From assembly GCA_016793805.1 (NCBI GenBank), contig JAEUIZ010000039.1:1-64000 (forward strand): a DNA stretch of 64,000 nt. The letters are read 5' to 3'. The position numbers and the translations under genes are program-made. How positions within the stretch are numbered: position 1 is the first letter of the stretch; every line of letters begins with the position of its first letter. The DNA is from Phycisphaerae bacterium. Lineage in GTDB: Bacteria > Planctomycetota > Phycisphaerae > Phycisphaerales > UBA1924. Below the pieces are notes generated by a model that was not told where the DNA came from, ran no database searches, and worked only from the letters and a program-made list of their open reading frames with translations. Below are positions 58,136 through 64,000 of the stretch, one piece after another.

Positions 58136-59968
58136 CTACGCCGCCTCCGACATCGCCGGCACCGTCAGCGTGAACGTGCTCCCCTGATTCAACTGGCTCC
58201 GAAGCGTCACATCACCACCGTGCAGCCGCGCCACCTCCCGCGCCAGCGCCAGCCCCAGCCCCGTCCCCGTGATCTGCCGCACCCGCTCGTCCTGCGCCCG
58301 ATAGAACCGCTCGAACACCAGTTCCGACTCCTCCGGCTTGATCCCGATCCCCGTGTCCGAAACCTCCACACGCAACTCCCCGCTCTCCTCCACCACCCGA
58401 ACCTCCACGCTCCCACCCCGCGGCGTGTACTTCAACGCGTTCCCGATCAGGTTGTGCAGCGCCATCGCCAACTTGTCCCGATCACCCCGGATCACCGGTA
58501 CCTTCGGCGGCATCACGAACCGCAGCCCAAGGCCCTTCTCCTCCGCCTGCTGCCGATAGTCCCCCTGCAACTCCTCGAACAGCGCGTCCAGCCGAACGTC
58601 GTCCGCGTGCAACTTCATCGCCCCCGCCTCGATCTCCGACACTGACAGCATGTCCCCTACCAGCCGCTCCAGCCGCCGCGATTCCTGGTTGATCACGTTC
58701 AGCGCGTTCGCACGAACCGCCGTCTCGCCCTCCCCCGCCTCGATCGCCTGCTCCACGTACAACCGGATATTCGTCAGCGGCGTCCGCAACTCGTGCGTCG
58801 CCTGCGCCACAAACGCGTTCCGCGCCGCGTCCGCCACCCGCTGCTGCGTCACGTCCTCCACCACCACGATCGCCGCGTGCGCATCATCCCGACGAACCGG
58901 GCGGATCGTCAGCCGAAGCACCGTCGGGCCCGATGACTCCTTCCCTTCCGGGCTCGGCCTCTGCCACTCCACCGTCGCCCGCCGCTTCAGCGTGCCCGTT
59001 CGCAGCGCCTCCAGCGCCGTCAGGAACGCCGCGTCGCGAACGTGCTGCCCGAGCCGCGACCCGATCAACTCCTCCCGGCGAACCCCGAGGAACACGCCCG
59101 CCGCCGAGTTCGCGTACCGGCACGTCAGTTCCGGGTCGATCACCACCAGACCGAGCCACAACGCCTCGCACGCCTGCGCCAACTCCGACGGCCCCTCCTC
59201 GCGCGCCCCCGTCGCCTCCCGAGGCCGTTCCTCCCGTGCCTGCATCCGCAGCCGGCTCCGCTCCTCCAGCAGCGCGTTCCACCGCGCCGCTTCCCGCCCA
59301 AACGTCGGCGCGACCGTCAGCGCCGCCGACGAGCCCTCGCCCCGGTCCATCGCCAGCAGCGCCTCCCGGATCGCCGACATCCCCCGAACCTGCCGCCGAA
59401 GCCGCCGATACAGCCCCCACGTCGCCCCCATCCCCACCACGCCCGCCACGCACACCCCGGTCAGGCTCTCCCACCTCGCCCACGCCGGATACTCCGCCCG
59501 ACGCGCCACCTCCAACCTCCCCGCGCTTCCGTCCGGCATCGACATCGCCGACTCCAACGCGATCGCGCCCTCCGGCGACGCCTCCCCCTCCGACACTCGC
59601 GCCTCCCCGCTCCGCCTCACCGCCACCCGCGGCACGATCCCGTCCGCCACGATCACCCCATCCGCTCGAACCACCCGGCACCGCACCAATCCGTGCGTCG
59701 CCGCCGCCTCCACCAGCAACTGCCGAAGCCCAGTCGGGTTCTCCAGCCGCAGAAACCCCTCCGCCGACCGCGCCACCACCCGCGCCTGCGACTCCAGGTC
59801 CGACACCAGGTCCGCCCGCGCCGCCTCCCGATGCTGGACGATCATCCACCCGCCCGCTCCGCCCAGGCACGCAATCAGAACCAGCGCCACCGCCAGCCCC
59901 GTCGAGGCGATCAGCGACTCGCCTCGAGGCAGCGCGCGGTCCAGCGTCTTTCCGGTCCAGATCGGCAT
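58136..59968 (-). CDS. Membrane PAS histidine kinase
   Basis: 610 residues. N-terminal transmembrane helix (about 20-45), periplasmic segment of about 130 residues, second helix near 175-195, linker, PAS (about 255-365), HisKA with A-T-H-E-L-R-T-P-L-T-N, and HATPase with N-L-I-G-N-A-L-K-Y-T-P, V-S-D-T-G-I-G-I and T-G-L-G-L-A-L. PhoR-like layout, all catalytic boxes present. Heads the STAS - pil operon with a 4-base gap. No cognate response regulator is adjacent; either a distant regulator or the PP2C/STAS pair may be its output. Confidence 0.9.
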   Translation of the reverse strand: MPIWTGKTLDRALPRGESLIASTGLAVALVLIACLGGAGGWMIVQHREAARADLVSDLESQARVVARSAEGFLRLENPTGLRQLLVEAAATHGLVRCRVVRADGVIVADGIVPRVAVRRSGEARVSEGEASPEGAIALESAMSMPDGSAGRLEVARRAEYPAWARWESLTGVCVAGVVGMGATWGLYRRLRRQVRGMSAIREALLAMDRGEGSSAALTVAPTFGREAARWNALLEERSRLRMQAREERPREATGAREEGPSELAQACEALWLGLVVIDPELTCRYANSAAGVFLGVRREELIGSRLGQHVRDAAFLTALEALRTGTLKRRATVEWQRPSPEGKESSGPTVLRLTIRPVRRDDAHAAIVVVEDVTQQRVADAARNAFVAQATHELRTPLTNIRLYVEQAIEAGEGETAVRANALNVINQESRRLERLVGDMLSVSEIEAGAMKLHADDVRLDALFEELQGDYRQQAEEKGLGLRFVMPPKVPVIRGDRDKLAMALHNLIGNALKYTPRGGSVEVRVVEESGELRVEVSDTGIGIKPEESELVFERFYRAQDERVRQITGTGLGLALAREVARLHGGDVTLRSQLNQGSTFTLTVPAMSEAA

Positions 59969-60107
59969 CGGCGCAACGTCTCCGGTTGACAGTCCGAGTA
60001 TCGACCTCCCCCGCCATGACTTGAGCCCGATCCCGCATCACTCCACTTTCCCGCCCGCGCCCCGTTATCCGGACGATCCCAACCTCCGATATCGTTCTTC
60101 CGCACCT

Positions 60108-61745
60108 ATGCCCGCGGCACCTCCATCTCGAACCCTCCGACTCGTCGTCATCGCCGGGCCCGACGCCGCCCTCCACGAACTCCAATCCGTCTCCCATTCC
60201 ATCCTCGGCCGCGCGCCCAACTGCGACCTCTGCCTCGTCCACGAGACCGTCTCCCGTCGCCACGCCGCCATCGCAGGCCGCGGCGGCCGCTGGTACGTCA
60301 CCGACCTCGGCAGCCGCCACGGGACCTACCTCAACGGCATCACCCTCGTGCCCCACAAGCCCGCCGAGATCCGCGCCGAGGACCTCCTCCGCATCGGGCC
60401 CTGGACCCTCCGCGTCGAGACCGCCGCCGCCGCCGCCGACGCGACCATCCACGCTTCCTCCGACATGGGCCAGCGCGTCGAGCGCGTCCCCGAACGCGAA
60501 CTCGCCTGGGCCGCGCAGCAACGCCTCGACCTCCTCATCGAGACCTCCGCACGCATCAACGCCGCCACCTCTCTCGAATCCCTCGCCCGCGCCGCCCTCG
60601 ACGGCGCCCTCGCCGCCACCGGATACCGCCGCGCCGCCTGGATCAGGCACGCCCCCGGTCCCCACCAGATCGAGATCATCGCCCACGTCGCACGCACCGG
60701 CGACTCGCACACCTTCGCCTTCTCCCAGTCCCTCATCCGCGAGGCCCAGGCCGGGCAACTCGCACGATTGGCCTCCGATGCCTCCGCCGAGCACGCCCAC
60801 AGCATCATCTCCCTCGGCATCCACTCCGCCCTCTGCGCCCCCATCATGCTCGGCCCAAGCCCCGCCGCCTTCCTCTACTTCGACGCCCGCCGCGGCGAAA
60901 CCCCTGTCCACCCCCAGGCCCCGGGCTTCATCCAGGCCGTCGCCCGAATGGCCGGCCTCGCCCTCGCCAACCTCCTCCGCGTCGAACTCGAACGCCGCCA
61001 GCAACGCCAGGAAGCCGACCTCGCCATCGCTCGCGAGGCCCAGCAGATGCTCGCACCCGCCAACCAGGGAACCCTCGGCACCATCCGCTTCGCCGTCGCC
61101 TCCAAGCCCGGACGCGTCGTCGCCGGAGACCTCTTCGACGCCGTCCGACTCGACGACGACCGCATCGCCTTCTTCATCGGTGACGTCACCGGCGAGGGCG
61201 TCGGCTCCGGCATCCTCATGGCCGCCGGCCAGGCCGCCATCCACGCCGCACTCCTCCGCCGAGGCGACCCGGGCCTCGCACTCCGCGACGCCAACGAGTA
61301 CCTCGCCCCTCGCTCCGCGCTCACCCAGTTCATCACCCTCTGGGCCGGAGTCCTCGACGGCCGCACCGGCACCCTCGACTTCGTCGACGCCGGACACGGG
61401 CACTGGCTCATCCGCCGAAACGCCCAACGCGCCGGCCTCGTCCAGAGCGTCGGGGGCATCCCCCTCGGTATCCAGCCAGCCGTCAACTACGCCTCCGAGC
61501 ACCTCGCCCTCAACCCCGGCGACCGCATCATCCTCCTCAGCGACGGACTCGTCGAGCAACGCAGCCCCAACGGCGTCGAGTTCGGCCACGAGCGCGTCGC
61601 CGACGCCCTCCAACGCGCCACCGACCCCGCCTCCGACGTCCGCGCCGTCTTCGACGATGTCATCGCCTTCGCCCGAACCGATCTCCTCCAGGACGACGCC
61701 ACCGCCGCCTCCATCGAATGGCTCGGACCTCCCGCCAACGCCTGA
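60108..61745 (+). CDS. FHA-GAF-PP2C (SpoIIE-type) phosphatase
   Basis: 545 residues, ATG 60108. FHA (about 10-105) with G-R-A-P-N-C-D-L, S-R-R-H-A and D-L-G-S-R-H-G-T-Y-L-N-G (phosphothreonine reader residues kept). GAF-like sensor about 135-300. PP2C/SpoIIE catalytic domain about 315-540 with the metal Asp residues in V-A-G-D-L-F-D, G-D-V-T-G-E-G-V-G, D-A-G-H-G-H and L-L-S-D-G-L-V-E. It dephosphorylates serine, classically on STAS antagonists. Divergent from the kinase-STAS-pil operon with 139 bases between, so a partner-switch with the STAS protein is likely. Confidence 0.9.
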   Translation: MPAAPPSRTLRLVVIAGPDAALHELQSVSHSILGRAPNCDLCLVHETVSRRHAAIAGRGGRWYVTDLGSRHGTYLNGITLVPHKPAEIRAEDLLRIGPWTLRVETAAAAADATIHASSDMGQRVERVPERELAWAAQQRLDLLIETSARINAATSLESLARAALDGALAATGYRRAAWIRHAPGPHQIEIIAHVARTGDSHTFAFSQSLIREAQAGQLARLASDASAEHAHSIISLGIHSALCAPIMLGPSPAAFLYFDARRGETPVHPQAPGFIQAVARMAGLALANLLRVELERRQQRQEADLAIAREAQQMLAPANQGTLGTIRFAVASKPGRVVAGDLFDAVRLDDDRIAFFIGDVTGEGVGSGILMAAGQAAIHAALLRRGDPGLALRDANEYLAPRSALTQFITLWAGVLDGRTGTLDFVDAGHGHWLIRRNAQRAGLVQSVGGIPLGIQPAVNYASEHLALNPGDRIILLSDGLVEQRSPNGVEFGHERVADALQRATDPASDVRAVFDDVIAFARTDLLQDDATAASIEWLGPPANA

Positions 61746-61795
61746 ACCCGACCCGACTCCTTGATCACTGCCGCTGCACCGGGCATAATGCCCCC

Positions 61796-62137
61796 GTGCT
61801 CCTTCGCGGCCTCCTCATCCTCGCCCTCTTGCTCCAGCCCCTCGCCGCGCTCCCCCGTGCCTGCCCCACGATCGCGCCCGCCTGCGCCCCGTCCTGCTGC
61901 TGCGCCGACTCGGGCGAGGCCTGCCCCTGTTGCGTTGAAGCGCCGCCGACGCCCCCCGCGCCCGCCACGGCGAGCATCCCCGCCCCGGCGCCGCGCCCCG
62001 ATCTCGACCTGCCGCGCGACCCGGGCGTACTAGCCCTCCGCGACCCGCGACCCCCGGCGCGCGCACACCACGCGCCCGCCGCACCCATTCGGTCACCGGC
62101 GCGCGCGCGCAGCGTGCTCTGCATCTGGCAGACCTAG
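61796..62137 (+). CDS. Small exported Cys-rich protein
   Basis: 113 residues from GTG 61796. Signal peptide (L-L-R-G-L-L-I-L-A-L-L-L-Q-P-L-A-A), then a Cys cluster with C-C-C and C-P-C-C spacing (about residues 33-52) and a long Pro/Ala-rich tail. The cluster could bind soft metals such as copper. It precedes an HMA lipoprotein and a barrel gene on the same strand, which supports a metal-related role; the gap of 150 bases leaves co-transcription open. Confidence 0.6.
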   Translation: MLLRGLLILALLLQPLAALPRACPTIAPACAPSCCCADSGEACPCCVEAPPTPPAPATASIPAPAPRPDLDLPRDPGVLALRDPRPPARAHHAPAAPIRSPARARSVLCIWQT

Positions 62138-62289
62138 CCGCGCCTCCATCCCGGTCCCCGCCCTCCCAGGGCCGATCCCCGATCGCGCGCGCCGCGTCCG
62201 TGCGCGCGCCGCCTGCACTGTGCCACGTGGAACATTCCCTCAGTCCTCCACCTCCCGGCGCGCCCCCGCGCGCCACGAAGGAGCCGACC

Positions 62290-62664
62290 ATGCGTCACCA
62301 TCTCGCCTTGCTCGCTCTCGCCGCCGCCCTCGCCGGCTGCGCGTCCGCCGGCAAGCCCGCCGCCAACACCGACAACGCCGTCGTCCATCACGTCTCGGCC
62401 CAGGACCAGGCCGCCACCCACGCCACCACCCCGATCACCGCCGATCGGGTCACACTCTGGGTCAATGGCCTCGGGTGCCCGCTGTGCGCGACCAACGCCG
62501 ACAAGCAACTCAAGCGGTTGCCCGGCGTGCTCGCCGTCGACACCGACCTCTCCACCGGGAAGATCCTGGTCCAACTCGGCACGTCCCGCCGGCCGTCGCC
62601 CGAGCAGTTCAGCGGCGCGATCGCCGACGCCGGCTTCACCCTGGTCAAGATCGAAACCCATTAG
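62290..62664 (+). CDS. Lipoprotein with heavy-metal-associated (HMA) domain
   Basis: 124 residues, ATG 62290 with AAGGAG upstream. Lipobox A-L-A-G-C. The mature part carries an HMA ferredoxin-like fold with the metal loop N-G-L-G-C-P-L-C-A-T (CxxC) and V-D-T-D-L-S-T-G-K-I-L-V. HMA domains pass Cu(I) or similar ions. A lipid-anchored version outside the cytoplasm is less usual than cytosolic CopZ or P-type ATPase N-termini. His-rich linker (V-V-H-H-V) before the domain. Confidence 0.8.
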   Translation: MRHHLALLALAAALAGCASAGKPAANTDNAVVHHVSAQDQAATHATTPITADRVTLWVNGLGCPLCATNADKQLKRLPGVLAVDTDLSTGKILVQLGTSRRPSPEQFSGAIADAGFTLVKIETH

Positions 62665-62749
62665 GCCACGATCGCGGCCGCGCAACCGCACGAGTCGGGG
62701 TGGGGTCGGGGTGGGCGTGGAGGGGCGCGGGCCGCACGGGAGAGAATCG

Positions 62750-63583
62750 ATGCGCGCACAACGAATGGCGTTGGTGATGGTGCTGGCCGCGGGTGGGTCG
62801 GCGATGGCCCAGGAAGCGATGTTCACCGCGGCGGCCACGATGCCCTCGCCCGGGACGTTCGTGCTCCGGCAGCAGTTCCACGTGGCACGCTTCGGAATGA
62901 ACGCCGACGCGGGGATCGAATCGACGACGCAGACCGAGGCCATGACCTCGCTGGCGATGGGGCTGGCGCGGGGCTGGTCGGTGCGGGTCGATCTGCCGCT
63001 GGCCTGGCGCGAGGACGACCTGGTCGGCGGCGGGAGCGACGCCGACCACGGGGTCGAGGACCTGGGCCTGACGTTCAAGTGGCGGGTGTTCAAGAGCGAC
63101 ACGGGCGGGGTGAACACGGTCCGCGTGGCGCTGCTGGGCGGCGTGGCGTTCGCCAGCGGCGACGACCACGACTTCTCCAGCCAGAGCGTGAGCCCGACGC
63201 TCGGCGCGGTGGTGACGATCGTGGAGGGTCGGCACGGGTTCAACCAGGAGGTGAGCCTGCGGATCAATCCGGGCGGCGACGACGACCACAACTTCGGGGG
63301 CAAGGGCCGGAGCGACGCGATCTTCCACAACTCGGCGTACCTGTTCCGGATCGCGCCCGCGGAGTACGCGAGCGACACGGTGGGCGCGTGGTATGGGGTG
63401 GGGGAGTTGCTGGGGATCTATGAGACGAACGGGGACTACGAGTTGCGCGGGTCGGTGGGCGTGATGTACGAAGGCCGGGTGTGGGCGCTGGAGGGCATGG
63501 TGCTGGTGCCGATCTTGGACGCGGCGGAGCACCGGGCGGAGTTGGACTGGGGCTTGGGCGTGGGAGTGCGGCTGGCGTTCTGA
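62750..63583 (+). CDS. Outer-membrane beta-barrel transport-type protein
   Basis: 277 residues, ATG 62750. Signal peptide ending G-S-A-M-A-Q. Alternating strands with short turns and a C-terminal G-V-R-L-A-F ending in Phe indicate an outer-membrane barrel of about 12 strands. The central segment is rich in Asp and His (D-D-H-D-F, G-G-D-D-D-H-N-F), which could bind a metal. Follows the HMA lipoprotein by 85 bases; a common metal-export or sensing role is inference. Confidence 0.75.
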   Translation: MRAQRMALVMVLAAGGSAMAQEAMFTAAATMPSPGTFVLRQQFHVARFGMNADAGIESTTQTEAMTSLAMGLARGWSVRVDLPLAWREDDLVGGGSDADHGVEDLGLTFKWRVFKSDTGGVNTVRVALLGGVAFASGDDHDFSSQSVSPTLGAVVTIVEGRHGFNQEVSLRINPGGDDDHNFGGKGRSDAIFHNSAYLFRIAPAEYASDTVGAWYGVGELLGIYETNGDYELRGSVGVMYEGRVWALEGMVLVPILDAAEHRAELDWGLGVGVRLAF

Positions 63584-63600
63584 GCGGAGGCCAGAGGGGA

Positions 63601-64000
63601 TCACGCCGCGGTGGCGGAGTGTGGCGTGGCCGCGGCTTCGCGGGCGTGGCTGTCGCCCGTGAGGAGGACGATGCCGAGCAGGATGAGCGCGACGGCGAGG
63701 AGTTTGCGGGGCGTGAGGGGCTCGCCGAGCATGAGCCAACCGAGGAGGACGGCAGAGGCAGGGGCGAGGGAGAAGGCGATGGGTCGGAGGCGGGAGATGT
63801 CGCCGCCGGGCATGGCGAGGCCGGCGTAGAAGAAGAAGACGCCCGCGAAGCCGGCGAGGACTCCGGAGCCGAGGATGAGTTTGGCCCAGACGGGCCCGGT
63901 CATGGCGCGGAAGTCGTTGGCGACCTCGGTGGACCAGAAGCGGGAGGCGAGGAGGTAGGCGGCGAGGGCGAGTGGGAGGGTGACCAGGGCGCGGACGAGG
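63601..64000 (-). CDS. EamA/DMT-family transporter (C-terminal part, 5' end outside window)
   Basis: The minus-strand frame is open from the window edge (base 3999 of the last kb) to the stop at 63601, about 133 residues. Four hydrophobic helices are visible: L-V-T-L-P-L-A-L-A-A-Y-L-L, A-K-L-I-L-G-S-G-V-L-A-G-F-A-G-V-F-F-F-Y, S-L-A-P-A-S-A-V-L-L-G-W-L-M-L-G-E-P-L-T and K-L-L-A-V-A-L-I-L-L-G-I-V-L-L. The third/fourth pair with L-G-E-P-L-T is the EamA signature. Drug/metabolite exporters of this family have ten helices; the rest lies beyond the window. An internal ATG at 63903 is not the true start. Confidence 0.85.
   Translation of the reverse strand, partial: LVRALVTLPLALAAYLLASRFWSTEVANDFRAMTGPVWAKLILGSGVLAGFAGVFFFYAGLAMPGGDISRLRPIAFSLAPASAVLLGWLMLGEPLTPRKLLAVALILLGIVLLTGDSHAREAAATPHSATAA

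Noticed and set aside
59986..60014. TTGACA between the histidine kinase and FHA-PP2C genes as a sigma70 promoter
   Set aside because: There is no -10 element at 16-18 bases; the match is a single hexamer.
58650..61613. Long frames on both strands over the FHA-PP2C and histidine kinase genes (1031 and 909 residues)
   Set aside because: They are shadows created by the high GC content; domain motifs occur only in the frames listed as genes.

Overview
The window is GC-rich bacterial chromosome with long runs of genes whose start and stop codons overlap by 4 bases (ATGA/GTGA). It most likely comes from a Planctomycetota bacterium of the Phycisphaerae type. The main clue is the exported protein at 8630-9255, which ends in two copies of the Cys-containing NCDGSTT...NVNDFTCFLNQF repeat that I know from that group. 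An mraZ outside any visible division cluster, many small lipoproteins and a scattered type IV pilus set also fit. This placement is inferred from gene content, not from a marker gene.

Layout. 1-12 kb: a Pro-repeat secreted protein, a TPR protein, lipoproteins, an amidohydrolase, a GT4 glycosyltransferase, a flavin reductase-like protein, mraZ, a CckA-like hybrid kinase whose receiver has lost its phosphoacceptor Asp, the monoheme/repeat protein and a PLP decarboxylase. 12-18 kb (minus strand): a cytochrome c maturation operon, ccmE - ccmF::ccmA fusion - ccmB - ccmC - ccmD - cysK - CBS-domain protein. 18-30 kb: six multiheme c-type cytochrome genes (4 to 14 heme sites each, 53 in total by motif count), two NHL beta-propeller lipoproteins and a 660-residue outer-membrane beta-barrel. 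30-34 kb: a secreted NTF2-like protein, an NtrC-type sigma54 activator, a kinase-like membrane protein without an ATPase domain, and CcsA. 34-48 kb: PilZ-DnaJ fusion, asparagine synthetase, SDR, RNase Y, a PilZ/YcgR-like protein, an scpB - lipoprotein - DUF58 - transglutaminase operon, and a response regulator coupled to an HD-GYP protein. 48-60 kb (minus): histidine kinase - STAS - PilB - PilC - PilM - PilN - PilO - GspC/PilP-like - five pilin-like genes. 60-64 kb: an FHA-GAF-PP2C phosphatase, a small Cys-rich/HMA/beta-barrel metal-type group, and the end of an EamA transporter.

The most interesting part is 12-34 kb. It reads as a complete extracellular electron transfer locus. A NapC-like quinol-oxidising cytochrome would feed periplasmic multiheme cytochromes, a porin-cytochrome conduit with propeller lipoproteins, and surface cytochromes. 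The locus carries its own heme-attachment machinery, including an unusual CcmF-CcmA fusion and a CxxxY-type CcmE. Five sites closely matching the sigma54 -24/-12 promoter (TGGCACG-N4-TTGCW) sit in front of its transcription units, including the ccm operon and the operon that encodes the sigma54 activator. A GGTTCCC-N6-GGGAACC-like repeat lies at enhancer distance from three of them.

Five genes of this electron-transfer set (8630, 20190, 21454, 22049, 28196) each appear to carry a single-base frameshift, and one also has an in-frame amber codon. No comparable disruption is apparent in the other roughly 45 kb. This may mean decay of the pathway, or indel errors in the assembly; the sequence alone cannot settle it.
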